Below the pieces are notes generated by a model, which saw only the letters and a program-made list of their open reading frames with translations, had not been told where the DNA came from and ran no database searches. A program made the position numbers and the translations under genes. Shown here in pieces: positions 42,832-52,321 of a stretch of DNA of 64,000 nt. The stretch is from Rhodoferax sp. (GTDB lineage: Bacteria; Pseudomonadota; Gammaproteobacteria; Burkholderiales; Burkholderiaceae_C): contig NZ_JABBPD010000006.1 of NCBI RefSeq assembly GCF_012927445.1, forward strand, positions 46,673-110,672, in the 5' to 3' direction. Position 1 is the first letter of the stretch; the number at the start of each line of letters is the position of its first letter.

Positions 42832-44915
42832 TGAGTATGCATATAGGCGTCCAACTACTGGCTCCGAGGGGTTATGAACAGATGGCGAGTGGCGTGATCT
42901 ACCATCTGCTGCGAAGCGATCACCATCGGGACCGCGTCCTGCTCGTCTGCTTTGTGCAGCGTCCCAGCAAGCCCACCAAGAAGGCCAAGCATCAAAAAAA
43001 ATGGACCCCACTCCCGCTGCCAGTCCTCATTGGATTGCGGCGTGGGAAGTTTGAGCAGGGTCTGCTCGAAGGGCTCATTGTGCGTGTAGATGAGCAGGTT
43101 GAACTTCCAACATGGTTCGGCGACCTCACCAGTTCTGAGCTACTGGAATACGATTTCAAGCGCAAGGGCGCGAAGAAGTCGCATGCTGACCGCATCGACC
43201 AGATTCTGTCGTACATCTGGCCGCTTGTGAATAACCTCGATGAGGTTCTGAGCGCAGAGGACCCCAGCACTTTGATCAACCGGCACGCGCGCTCCTGTCG
43301 ACCACCTCAAAACGAGACACGCATGCGCTGCTGGCTCTACACGTACTTGTGTTTTGGGCGCAGTCGCTGGGCATTGCACTACCCAGTCCATAAGATCGGC
43401 GTCTGGGATCGTATGACTAAGGTCGGCAAGAAGTTTGGACGTCAGTCACTGGCCAAGGGGGCGCAACACGGGTACGGTTCCAACGATCCCGAAATGATTG
43501 AAAAAATCCTTGATGGCTACCGCCGCTTTGCCGGTCCTGGCGAGCACATGTCAAAAATCTTCCGCCAAACGCTAATGAAGATTTTTGGATGTACGGTCAC
43601 AACGGACCGCTTTGGTCGCAAGTACTTCGTGCACCCGTCGGGTGAGCCATTTCCAACGCTCGGACAATTTGAATATCGCGTCGCGCAAACTTTCCCGCTC
43701 CTTGAGCGCCAATATACAAAATTTGGACATGCGCGAACACGGAATCGCTTGGCGCCGTCGCTGGGCCGATTCACCGAGTCCGTTGGAAATCTCATGGAGC
43801 GAACCGAAGAAGACGGCTATCGACCTGATCAAGTGGCAATGGGCTACGAATCGGGAAGCCACTTGCCGCCGCTCATCGTCGTCCGAACCCGGTGCGTCAC
43901 GTCGGGCATGCTGGTGGGCATCGGGTTTTCCGTGGGTGGCGAGAGGGCGTCAGCGTATCGAATAGCGAAATTCTGCGAGGCTATTGATAAACAAAAATTC
44001 TGTTCATTGTTCGGTTACACCATTGAGTCGCATCAATGGCCCAGCATTGGAATATCGCCTCACCGCATAGCGGATCGCGGCCCCGGCAGCACTGCCAAGG
44101 CTCAGTCCAGCACAAGCCAAGGTCGGGCGGCCATTGACGAAATGCCCCCAAGTTGGATGGGTCAGTCCAAAGCGCCAATTGAAAGCTCAAATCCAAGAAG
44201 TGACAACATCGAGGGAGAACCAACATTCATTGAAAGTCAGCTTACGATTCCACAGCTTGCAATCCAAGAAATCGCGCGCACCGTCGCCGCCAACAATAGC
44301 GCTGACGTCAGTCAGCGTTTGAACAACCAGGCCGTTGTCGCCGGCGTCATGCCCACGCCCATCGCGCTGTGGAATTATCTCAACTCGCTTGGGCGCAACA
44401 ACGCAATCCCGATCACATTCGATGATGCGGTCCGCGCGTTTCTAATGCCTATCCAGGTCCGCGTTGAAAATGACGGCGTCTACTACTTAGACCAACGGTT
44501 TGACTCACCAAAACTGCGTGACCTGACTCTTCTGGAGAGAGCGTCAGCGACGCACGGGTTCGAGGTGAAGGCCTACATGCTGGACGTATGCTTGCGCCAC
44601 ATTTGGATCGAAGCCGAGGGCCAGTTGGTCGAAGTTGATGCGATGTTGCAAATTTTTGATGGCGACGAACAGTTGTTTATTTCTGTCGTCGAGCTGGAAC
44701 AGATTCGACGACTGAGACGGGAAAGTGCCTCAGGTTTTCGGGTACACACTCAGGCAGCCCGCAGCGAGGTCCATGAAGACTTCGAAGAGCAAACCGGAAA
44801 GCCGTTCGATCAGGGAACGCGCAAGACCGGTCGCGCAAAGCGCCGCAACGTGGTTTCCATGGACGAGCGACGCCAAGTCATTGACTACCTGCGCGCGAAA
44901 GGGGGCAAGTCATGA
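42831..44915 (+). CDS. tnsB: TnsB-like DDE transposase
   Basis: A 694-residue transposase with N-terminal DNA-binding regions, a central retroviral-integrase-type core and a C-terminal Mu/TnsB beta domain plus tail. Proposed catalytic triad: D328 (TEEDGY), D415 (IADRGP) and E451 (PIESSNPR). The D-35-E spacing of the last pair is canonical. The landmark SGMLVGIGFSVGGERASAYR corresponds to the strand after the first aspartate. The basic C-terminal tail (RKTGRAKRRNVVSMDERR) probably recruits TnsC. It overlaps tnsA and tnsC. Confidence 0.85.
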   Translation: MSMHIGVQLLAPRGYEQMASGVIYHLLRSDHHRDRVLLVCFVQRPSKPTKKAKHQKKWTPLPLPVLIGLRRGKFEQGLLEGLIVRVDEQVELPTWFGDLTSSELLEYDFKRKGAKKSHADRIDQILSYIWPLVNNLDEVLSAEDPSTLINRHARSCRPPQNETRMRCWLYTYLCFGRSRWALHYPVHKIGVWDRMTKVGKKFGRQSLAKGAQHGYGSNDPEMIEKILDGYRRFAGPGEHMSKIFRQTLMKIFGCTVTTDRFGRKYFVHPSGEPFPTLGQFEYRVAQTFPLLERQYTKFGHARTRNRLAPSLGRFTESVGNLMERTEEDGYRPDQVAMGYESGSHLPPLIVVRTRCVTSGMLVGIGFSVGGERASAYRIAKFCEAIDKQKFCSLFGYTIESHQWPSIGISPHRIADRGPGSTAKAQSSTSQGRAAIDEMPPSWMGQSKAPIESSNPRSDNIEGEPTFIESQLTIPQLAIQEIARTVAANNSADVSQRLNNQAVVAGVMPTPIALWNYLNSLGRNNAIPITFDDAVRAFLMPIQVRVENDGVYYLDQRFDSPKLRDLTLLERASATHGFEVKAYMLDVCLRHIWIEAEGQLVEVDAMLQIFDGDEQLFISVVELEQIRRLRRESASGFRVHTQAARSEVHEDFEEQTGKPFDQGTRKTGRAKRRNVVSMDERRQVIDYLRAKGGKS

Positions 44916-46339
44916 GCGATGGTCCAGATTTGCTTCGGTCGCCCTGGATATCACAGTTTCAGGGGGTGATGGATTTTGACACCATTCGCGCTCGAACCTT
45001 CATTGGTGCGACCTATTTACCGAGCTTGGCGACACTGTCGCCGGAGCAAGCGTGCAAGCAGCTCAATGACGCCTTTGAGCGAATTTATATCGCCGGTCCA
45101 CAACATTGCGAGATTCTGCAACGGCACTTTGAGCGTGCTCGCGGATTTGCCATGGCGCGCTACGTGAACGGGGCAAGCTACCTGGCAGGTGCTTACGAGT
45201 GCCTGCTCGTTGTCGGGGACGAGTCATTCTGGTGTTTGACGGGGTTGGCTGGCAACGGCAAGAGCCAATTGATGGCGGCCCTTGAGCGTCTGCTGCCAGC
45301 TGTGAGAACGAATGCGCTAAGCCCATCGCATCCAAGCGTTCGCATAAAAACGATCATGCGATTGAAGATCAACGCACAAACGTCAGACGTTGACGCTTTG
45401 CGTGATTTGGCGAATCCCGCGTTTCTGGTGGGTCGAAAGCAGCTGTCACGAATGGATTTGCAGCAGCACCTGGCTCAGTGGCTATTTTTGCAGGGCGTCG
45501 TCACCTTGGTCATCGACGAGTTGCAGTTCTTGACTCAGAGCGCTACAGCCAATACCCGTGTGGTGCAGTTGCTCATGTTGTTGGGCTACCTGGGCCTTCC
45601 GGTGACATACACCTGCAACTACTCCCTGGGTCACAAATTGCTGGCTCGGCCGCAGGAAGAGCGGCAACGGTTACTCAATCAGCCTATTATTTTGCAGCCA
45701 GAGACGAACTCGAGGCACTGGATCAGTCTCGTCGACGAATATGCAAAAGTGAATCCGGATCTCATCGCGCTGGACGGGAAGCGAGACGGTGCGGAACTGG
45801 GCCGCCTTACCGGTGGCATCAGCCGTTTACTGCGTCTGCTCGTGGTTGAGGCCTTCCGGGTGGCATGTAGGGGAGGTGTGAAGCGTCTTGTACGCCTAGA
45901 GGAGATCGTGATCGCCTACAAGTCGGTTGCCTTCAGTGTGCAGCGCGCGGATGTGGAGGCGATGGCATCTCTCGCTGTTTCCTCATTGCTGAGGCGGCAG
46001 CGACGTGATTTGGTCTGTCCGTTTGGTAGTTCCGATACGCGGCTTGCATTGTCTTCTGTCACCGATGCACCGGTTCTTGGAACCCGAGAGCCCACTGCCG
46101 CGGTGCGAGCAATGGTGGAAAGCACATTGACGCCAGGCGCGCGTGCCACGCTTAAAGACTTACGCCAGGCTACACACGATGCACATGTGGCGCAACGCCC
46201 CAAGGCAACTGTGACCAAGTTACCAATGAAAAAAAAGATCACGACCGATGCCCTTTACGCCGGAGCGAAGGTCCTACGGGACATGACTTCGAAGGTTAAA
46301 AAGCCGGGACCGACCGCCGATGGCCGTAAAGATGACTAA
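44912..46339 (+). CDS. tnsC: TnsC-like AAA+ transposition regulator
   Basis: A 475-residue AAA+ ATPase with Walker A GLAGNGKSQL (111-120), Walker B LVIDELQFL (199-207) and a sensor-1 region VTYTCNYSLGHKLL. It bridges the target-selection protein and the TnsAB transposase and confers target immunity. The ATG overlaps the tnsB stop (ATGA), and its own end overlaps tnsD by 20 bp. The basic C-terminal tail (VTKLPMKKKITTD) may contact TnsA or DNA. Confidence 0.88.
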   Translation: MSDGPDLLRSPWISQFQGVMDFDTIRARTFIGATYLPSLATLSPEQACKQLNDAFERIYIAGPQHCEILQRHFERARGFAMARYVNGASYLAGAYECLLVVGDESFWCLTGLAGNGKSQLMAALERLLPAVRTNALSPSHPSVRIKTIMRLKINAQTSDVDALRDLANPAFLVGRKQLSRMDLQQHLAQWLFLQGVVTLVIDELQFLTQSATANTRVVQLLMLLGYLGLPVTYTCNYSLGHKLLARPQEERQRLLNQPIILQPETNSRHWISLVDEYAKVNPDLIALDGKRDGAELGRLTGGISRLLRLLVVEAFRVACRGGVKRLVRLEEIVIAYKSVAFSVQRADVEAMASLAVSSLLRRQRRDLVCPFGSSDTRLALSSVTDAPVLGTREPTAAVRAMVESTLTPGARATLKDLRQATHDAHVAQRPKATVTKLPMKKKITTDALYAGAKVLRDMTSKVKKPGPTADGRKDD

Positions 46340-48119
46340 TCTGAATGTTCGAACGTCACACGCGAAGTTGGGTTGGCCGCTAATGGATGGGCTGTTCACG
46401 TGGTTGCCGGATGAAACGCTATTTAGCTGGTGCAGCCGTTACCACCGACTTACGGCCAACGGCCTTGGCAGATCCACGTGCCAGCAGTTGTTCGGCCACC
46501 GTCGAATCGGTAGCGCGCACGATCTACCGGGTCGTGTTGACGATCTGGTAGATCGCATAGGTGGCCGTTTGGGCAGTGCCGACGAGATTATTCTGGATCA
46601 CACATTGTTGCGTTTTTATCTGCCATTTCGAGGGCTACGTGTGGCAAACGACGCGATCAGCGCCATGCGCGGGCCTGGCATTGGCTCCTTGAAATACCGG
46701 CTGGGTTTGCTCACCAGCAGCTGGGGTGCTGAGCATCCACTTAAGGCTTGTTCAGCGTGTATGACTGAAGACCGTCGTGTGCACGGCGTCGCTTACTGGC
46801 ACAGGGAACAACAACTACCCGGCGTGTGGACGTGCGCCCAACACGGTCTCCACTTGCTTTCCTCATCCATGAAGATTCATCAGGTTGCTCGGTTTGATTG
46901 GGTACTGCCCGGATTTTCGGAACTACAAGATCAACACCGCAGCTTGAGCACAGTCATTGGCGCAGAGCGAAGCCTGGAACCGTTGAAGCGACTGGCGGCC
47001 TGGTCGAACGCTATGGTGTCGGAACCGGCAGGTCGCTTTGATGATCCAGTGCGTCTGTCCAAAACTTTTCGAGCAAGGCTTATCGTCCTCGGTTGGGCAA
47101 GCAGTAGCGGTCGCGTGCGTTGGGGACCACTGCTGGAGGATGGGTTGCGTCACCTGCGCATATTTGCAGAGATATGGACTCGTGCGGACCTCGCCAATCG
47201 CAGCCTACTTTATTCACAACTGACACACCTGCTTGGCGCTCGGGCCCTGACTCATCCCCTGCGGTACTTGCTATGGATTGACTGGCTATTTGGCAATTGG
47301 ACAGATTTCGCTCTTGGCTACGATCAGTGCGAAGCCAGGCAAGAACCACCAGATCAGGAGCATACCGTGCAAGTGAAAAGACCTGCGGTTGATCCACGAC
47401 GCGTGCAGGCGTTGGTGCAGCTACGTGGTGGATCCATCAGCGCCACGGCAGTGGCGCGAGAACTGAACGTTGATCCAACGACCGTTGCAGTCTGGGCAGC
47501 GCGTGAGGACATCGCACCTCGGCGACGACCAAAACTGCTGAAGCCACCTATGTTGGCCGCCTTGGTTGACGGGCTACGCCAAGGTTTGGACAAGGTGTTG
47601 GTTGCACAGTCGGGAAGGGTTTCTGTCGTGACGGTGACGAAAGTTTTACGTACTGAGCCAGGACTGAGCGATCACTGGCATCGTGTCCGATTCGAACAAA
47701 GACAAAAGGCGAAGCGACAAGAATGGCTGACGCTGCAATCGCATGCCGGTGGCTTGGGCGTACTTTCACTGCGAAAGCTGGCGCCTGCCGCCTATGCCTG
47801 GCTATACCGCAATGACGCAGAGTGGCTGCGCGATCAAGTTGCCGTGTTGGAAGGGCCAAAATGGTCTGGAAATCACGCGAAAGTTCGGCATGATCACCGG
47901 GACATCAGCCGCTCTCTTGCTGTGCAACGCATTGCGTTGGCACTGAATCTACAGCAACCAAGCCACCGAATGACGATGCGCGACCTCCTTTGCGCTCTTC
48001 CAGAATTGCACACCGTGGTGCGCCGCTTGGACCGGTGGCCACGTACCGTGGCTGCATTGCAGGCAGCGTTAGTGGGCAACGGAACGCCCAACACGGATCA
48101 ATCGACGCTGTTCAAGTAG
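46320..48119 (+). CDS. tnsD: TnsD/TniQ-family target selector (attTn7 type)
   Basis: A 599-residue TniQ-family protein. The TniQ domain (about 20-185) begins LFTWLPDETLFSWCSRYHRL and carries a zinc finger, C144-x2-C147 and C172-x2-H175. The long C-terminal part contains HTH segments, for example SATAVARELNVDPTTVAVWA (about 379-398), as in TnsD proteins that bind the end of glmS. The insertion point just after glmS fits this. The start is uncertain; ATG 46384 (MDGLFTWLPDE) is an alternative that would avoid most of the tnsC overlap. Confidence 0.85.
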   Translation: MAVKMTNLNVRTSHAKLGWPLMDGLFTWLPDETLFSWCSRYHRLTANGLGRSTCQQLFGHRRIGSAHDLPGRVDDLVDRIGGRLGSADEIILDHTLLRFYLPFRGLRVANDAISAMRGPGIGSLKYRLGLLTSSWGAEHPLKACSACMTEDRRVHGVAYWHREQQLPGVWTCAQHGLHLLSSSMKIHQVARFDWVLPGFSELQDQHRSLSTVIGAERSLEPLKRLAAWSNAMVSEPAGRFDDPVRLSKTFRARLIVLGWASSSGRVRWGPLLEDGLRHLRIFAEIWTRADLANRSLLYSQLTHLLGARALTHPLRYLLWIDWLFGNWTDFALGYDQCEARQEPPDQEHTVQVKRPAVDPRRVQALVQLRGGSISATAVARELNVDPTTVAVWAAREDIAPRRRPKLLKPPMLAALVDGLRQGLDKVLVAQSGRVSVVTVTKVLRTEPGLSDHWHRVRFEQRQKAKRQEWLTLQSHAGGLGVLSLRKLAPAAYAWLYRNDAEWLRDQVAVLEGPKWSGNHAKVRHDHRDISRSLAVQRIALALNLQQPSHRMTMRDLLCALPELHTVVRRLDRWPRTVAALQAALVGNGTPNTDQSTLFK

Positions 48120-48181
48120 CGTTGCCGGAGATATTGCGAAGCCAAGTCTGAACTTGCGTCCGACCGTTCCTTGATGTGAAT

Positions 48182-49279
48182 TCAAGATGCAGCAACAGCA
48201 AGCGCTGCTTTTGGCACAGCTTCGGCGTCGCTCTGATTGCCCGTGGCCAGCCGCAACAAGCGCTCAACGGCCCGCTGGTCCGCACCGTGCCGTAGGCATG
48301 CATCAATCAGACCCATGCCACGTTGAAAGGTCTGCAGGGCCAGATGTGCTGCGGTCTCAGACGTGGGGGTGTTCCGATGCAGATACGGCTCATTGGCGGC
48401 GGCAATGTGCTCGAAGGCCACATGTGTGTTGTCAAATAGGACGGAAAGAACCAAAGCACAGGCAAACGAAGGGTAGGCCACATGGCGATCCACAGCAGGA
48501 CCATCAATCTTTTGTAAAAACTCCCCTTTGCGTTTTTCCAACAACGAAGGGAAGTAACGTTTGATCCAGCTTTCGGGCAAAACATCAAGTGCAATGTCAC
48601 TGATAACCGGACGCTTTCCATGTTGACTGCAACGCAGATCTAACTCGGTGCACCGATTCTTAAGTACCAAATTGAGCGCGCCTGCATGAATGGAGTGCGG
48701 CATCTGTAACCAGTGTTCCTGGATCCGAGCCAGACGCTGCAGCGTGGTGTTCTTCATCTCGCCTTGGATCTCGGTGTGACGCGAAGTATCAACTTGACCA
48801 AGCGCCATCCATGGTTGGTCGTGGTATGTGCTTTTTGGCGATTGCTGCAGCGGAATCTGGTGCAAGAAACACCAATCGATCCCCGGCAGATGATGACGTC
48901 GTCGCCAGTAACTGAACCCTCTCTCTTTCCTATCTTCGTCGATGCAACACGGGCACGCCATCGCATTTTCACGAAGACTGAGGAGACCTTGACGAATCAT
49001 CATCGTTCCTGCCACGCGAGCGTCAGCTTTGGAGCCCACATAAATCGTTACTGCTCGACTCAATGGCAACATCGAGTGTTCAAGTGCGAATGATGCAGTG
49101 CTACTTGAGCAAGCTGCTGCCAACTGAGACAAGCTGGACACCCTGTCCGTTCCGCCAAATTCCGAGCGCACGACCTTCAGTGTTCGCGCGACTGTTTCAA
49201 TGGCATTCAGAGTTCGGATGCGACCAGCAAAGCCAACCGCCAATTCGTCGGGTAGTGGGGGTGGAGCAACGAGCTTCAT
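48182..49279 (-). CDS. tniQ: Second TniQ-family protein (short form, antisense to tns operon)
   Basis: A 365-residue TniQ protein. The N-terminal part starts MKLVAPPPLPDELAVGFAGR. The zinc finger ACPCCIDEDRKERGFSYWRR uses C109 and C112, then C137 and H140 (WCFLH). The long glmS-binding C-terminal region of TnsD is absent. It is convergent with tnsD (62 bp between stop codons) and follows an XRE-type HTH gene by 10 bp, so both form one operon. In other Tn7-like elements a short TniQ directs insertion to a second target class, usually with a partner such as Cascade; no cas genes are visible here. Confidence 0.85.
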   Translation of the reverse strand: MKLVAPPPLPDELAVGFAGRIRTLNAIETVARTLKVVRSEFGGTDRVSSLSQLAAACSSSTASFALEHSMLPLSRAVTIYVGSKADARVAGTMMIRQGLLSLRENAMACPCCIDEDRKERGFSYWRRRHHLPGIDWCFLHQIPLQQSPKSTYHDQPWMALGQVDTSRHTEIQGEMKNTTLQRLARIQEHWLQMPHSIHAGALNLVLKNRCTELDLRCSQHGKRPVISDIALDVLPESWIKRYFPSLLEKRKGEFLQKIDGPAVDRHVAYPSFACALVLSVLFDNTHVAFEHIAAANEPYLHRNTPTSETAAHLALQTFQRGMGLIDACLRHGADQRAVERLLRLATGNQSDAEAVPKAALAVAAS

Positions 49280-49289
49280 ACTGGTCCTT

Positions 49290-49631
49290 TCATGACATCG
49301 GTTTTCTAGGCGTCAGCAGACCGAGGCTGCGGATTACAGTAGCCATTGCTTGGGCGTGGCCAGGCGTACCGTCCCACGTACTTGCCACGGCATCCATCAG
49401 ATCGTGGTTTCGCGAGACTGCCATGATTGGTGTTTTGGATGCTGCACTAGATACATATTCGCATAGTCGTTCAAGTACCTTTGAAGAGCGAACAGATTGA
49501 CCAGAAAGCGTGCGACTGACCTGTGATTGACTAGCATTTATATAATTTGCTATCTGAGATTGAGTCAAACCAAGGTTCTTTGCTTGACGCACCGCAAGAG
49601 CGATGTCGCATTTTGAGTTGCGTTTTTCCAT
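49290..49631 (-). CDS. XRE-type HTH protein in operon with the second tniQ
   Basis: 113 residues from ATG 49631 (MEKRNSKCDIALAVRQ); upstream in-frame starts give longer forms. The HTH is clear: LGLTQSQIANYINASQSQVS plus RTLSGQ (about 22-48). The C-terminal part ends STWDGTPGHAQAMATVIRSL, a helical segment I associate with small regulators of such elements. A 16-bp perfect palindrome lies 17 bp upstream of the ATG and is a likely autoregulatory operator. Confidence 0.75.
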   Translation of the reverse strand: MEKRNSKCDIALAVRQAKNLGLTQSQIANYINASQSQVSRTLSGQSVRSSKVLERLCEYVSSAASKTPIMAVSRNHDLMDAVASTWDGTPGHAQAMATVIRSLGLLTPRKPMS

Positions 49632-49648
49632 TGGAACATTATGCATAA

Positions 49649-49664
49649 ACACATAAAAATGTGT
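49649..49664. promoter_or_regulatory. Palindromic operator upstream of the HTH-tniQ operon
   Basis: acacat-aaaa-atgtgt is a perfect inverted repeat centred about 25 bp before the HTH start codon, inside an AT-rich 90-bp stretch. It is probably bound by the XRE-type protein. No second copy was seen upstream of tnsA. Confidence 0.6.
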
Positions 49665-49724
49665 CAATAAATGATTTCTGACATATGCGTCGCCTTGTCG
49701 GGTTGCAAAAAAGTGGGATGACAA

Positions 49725-50254
49725 CTGGACGAGCGCGTTATTGCGGGATCGCGATCAGCAGCGGAACGACTTTCCAGACCTGGTTGTTCATGTGAGATTG
49801 CGCAAGGGTTTACACGAGTTTGAATGTCCGCTTTCGCCCACCTCGAAATCCAGAAGTGAAAGGTTGCCAAGGCCGTCCAAGGTCAGCTATCTGGAAACTG
49901 CCCGCACACAACGACAGCAATGGGTACAGCAGGCGAAGTGAGCTCTTCTGCCATGGTCCGACAGATTCATTGGGCCAGCTGAAGCGCTGAATGTGCAAGC
50001 TGAATGGGCGAGACGCCATTCGGGACTCAATGTGCAGTCGACAGTGTGGCCCAGCAACTCCGGGGAACGTACGGAAATCCGTGAAGCTGCTATGCATTTC
50101 TTACTCAAAACCAGAGAAACATGAAACCAATTTCATACATTGGTGCAAGGCGCATTCCACCAAAACCCCATTAATAGGCGCACTAAAGTGTGACAATGTG
50201 CAAATAAGAGCGGAGGAGTTATTTCGTAAAACCCACGCCGAAATAGGGAGAAAA
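49725..50254. other. Noncoding gap before the Gabija-like genes
   Basis: About 530 bp with no supported gene. In-frame extension of the nuclease gene to 49991 is possible but unlikely. No repeats of CRISPR type or hairpin arrays were seen. A strong AGGGAGA lies just before ATG 50255. Confidence 0.45.
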
Positions 50255-52321
50255 ATGCACATCTATCACGTCGAAATCAAGAACTTCCGCCTCCTCGCGG
50301 ACGTTGAACTTGCCCTAGAGGAGCAGACGACGGTCATCGTCGGGCGAAACAACAGCGGCAAGACTTCCTTATCCGAGGTGATGCGCCGACTGCTGGCCGA
50401 TGGCGCGGCCGCCTTCCAACTCGAAGACTTCTCCAGTGCCTGTTACGACGGCTTCTGCGCGGCTCTCGATGCGAGAAACGCAAAAGCAGAAGACAACGCT
50501 ATTCGTGCCCTCATTCCGTCGATCGAGCTTCGATTGAAGCTCCAATACGACCCGACTCAGCCGCAACTGGGTCCACTGGGCCCTTTTGTGATCGATCTGG
50601 ACGCAGCATGCACTGAAGCGATGGTGGTGATTTCCTATGAGTTGAAAGACGGCCAGTTGGGACGCTTTTTCGAGGACCAGCCAACCACGCCCCTAAACGA
50701 TGAAACGCGCATCGCGTTCTTTCGCTCGCTCCGAGAACATATTCCAAGTGATTTTGGTGTCAAGATATGGGCTGAAGACCCCAGCGATCCAGGCAATCGT
50801 CGACAGCTGCAGGCCGGCGCATTGCGCGGCTTGGTCAAAACTGGGTTCATCAATGCGCAGCGTGGCTTGGACGATGTGACGTCGCGTGAGTCGGACGTGC
50901 TCGCCAAAACCGTCGAGAGTCTTTTCGCGACGGCGTCTTCGCCGGCCGCTGATGCCGCAGACAAACAGATCGCCGAAGCCTTGAAGGGCGCCGTTCAGGA
51001 TATCCAGGCACAGATTGACACGAATTTCAGCGGTCAGCTTAAGAACCTGGTGCCCGCCCTGCAGAGCTTCGGCTACCCCGGTCTGGGCGGGCAGGAACTG
51101 CACACGGAAACCATCCTAGACGTCCGCAAACTGCTGTCTAATTTCACCAAAGTTCGTTATGCAGGTTATAGCGGTATCACATTACCCGAGTCCTACAACG
51201 GCTTGGGAGCCCGCAACCTGATCTTCATTCTCCTGCAGCTGGCCGGGTTCTACAAAGCCTTTCGTGCAGAGGCAACGGAGCCAGGCGTGCATCTGATCTT
51301 CATTGAGGAACCAGAAGCTCACCTGCATCCACAGATGCAAGAGGTCTTCATCCGCCAGTTGACCAAGATCGCGCAGCAACTCGTGGCCAGCACAGTTGAC
51401 AAGACACCGTGGCCAGTGCAATTTGTGGTTTCCACCCATTCTTCACATGTAGCCAACGAAGCAGGGTTCGAAAGCATCCGCTACTTTCTTGGAGCGGGTG
51501 TACCGGGAGCGCCGACAGGCGTCCGGCAGACCAAGATCAAGGACTTGCGCAAAGGATTGAAGGGAAAACCGGAGGCGGACAAGAAATTCCTTCACCAATA
51601 CATGACGCTGACGCGCTGCGATCTGTTCTTCGCCGACAAGGCCGTGCTGGTTGAAGGGCTGAGCGAGAGGCTGCTACTGCCCGTCATCATCGAAAAGCTT
51701 GAAGCAGCCGAACCTGACAGCCCCAAGCTGTCCAGCCAGTACGTGACTGTGATGGAAGTCGGCGGCGCGTATGCGCACCTGTTTTTCGATCTGCTTCAAT
51801 TCCTCGAACTCCGCAGTTTGATCATCACCGATCTGGATTCAGTCGAGAAACCCGGCGGAACGGCATGCGCGGTCCATCTGGGCGCCTATTCCAGCAATGC
51901 ATGCTTAAAGGCTTGGTTCTCCAAAGATGACCCGTTCACGCTGGCAGGTCTTCTGGCGAAGGGCAATGCAGACAAGGTAGACAAAAGAAACCGCATTGCC
52001 TACCAATGCCCGGAGAAAATCGGTGGTCCCTGCGGGCGGACGTTCGAAGATGCGTTCATTCTTGCGAATCCAACGCTATTTGGGCTGACCGCCAAGACGC
52101 CGCAAGAGCTGGAACTGGAAGCGCGAAGCAAGGCCGATGCACTGAAGAAATCAGAGTTTGCATTGAAGCATGCAATCGCGGAAAAAGAATGGACCGCGCC
52201 GACGTATATCCTCGATGGTGTCCGCTGGCTGGCCGGTGGCGATGGGTCCGTCCCCGACTCAGCTCTCGCCATAGCCGTCGAAACAGTTGCTGCGCATGTT
52301 GAAGGAGCCACCAATGACTGA
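50255..52321 (+). CDS. gajA: Gabija-like GajA: OLD-family ATPase with TOPRIM nuclease domain
   Basis: 688 residues from ATG 50255, chosen for its AGGGAGA ribosome-binding site and the family-typical MHIYHVEIKNFRLL. The N-terminal ABC-like ATPase has Walker A GRNNSGKT (30-37), Walker B IFIEEPEAHLHPQM and the H-loop VVSTHSSHVANE. The C-terminal TOPRIM domain has the catalytic Glu in AVLVEGLSERLLL (about 466) and the aspartate pair in LIITDLDSV (about 526-528). GajA nicks DNA of infecting phage when nucleotides fall. It is longer than typical GajA (about 580 residues), so assignment to Gabija or another class 2 OLD system is by analogy. The stop overlaps gajB. Confidence 0.85.
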   Translation: MHIYHVEIKNFRLLADVELALEEQTTVIVGRNNSGKTSLSEVMRRLLADGAAAFQLEDFSSACYDGFCAALDARNAKAEDNAIRALIPSIELRLKLQYDPTQPQLGPLGPFVIDLDAACTEAMVVISYELKDGQLGRFFEDQPTTPLNDETRIAFFRSLREHIPSDFGVKIWAEDPSDPGNRRQLQAGALRGLVKTGFINAQRGLDDVTSRESDVLAKTVESLFATASSPAADAADKQIAEALKGAVQDIQAQIDTNFSGQLKNLVPALQSFGYPGLGGQELHTETILDVRKLLSNFTKVRYAGYSGITLPESYNGLGARNLIFILLQLAGFYKAFRAEATEPGVHLIFIEEPEAHLHPQMQEVFIRQLTKIAQQLVASTVDKTPWPVQFVVSTHSSHVANEAGFESIRYFLGAGVPGAPTGVRQTKIKDLRKGLKGKPEADKKFLHQYMTLTRCDLFFADKAVLVEGLSERLLLPVIIEKLEAAEPDSPKLSSQYVTVMEVGGAYAHLFFDLLQFLELRSLIITDLDSVEKPGGTACAVHLGAYSSNACLKAWFSKDDPFTLAGLLAKGNADKVDKRNRIAYQCPEKIGGPCGRTFEDAFILANPTLFGLTAKTPQELELEARSKADALKKSEFALKHAIAEKEWTAPTYILDGVRWLAGGDGSVPDSALAIAVETVAAHVEGATND

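Noticed and set aside
41845..49724. A tnsE gene
   Set aside because: No frame after tnsD or around tniQ resembles TnsE; the only genes there are the short TniQ and the HTH protein.
49991..50254. 88-residue N-terminal extension of the OLD nuclease
   Set aside because: The extension has no OLD features; ATG 50255 has a strong ribosome-binding site and the family N-terminus.
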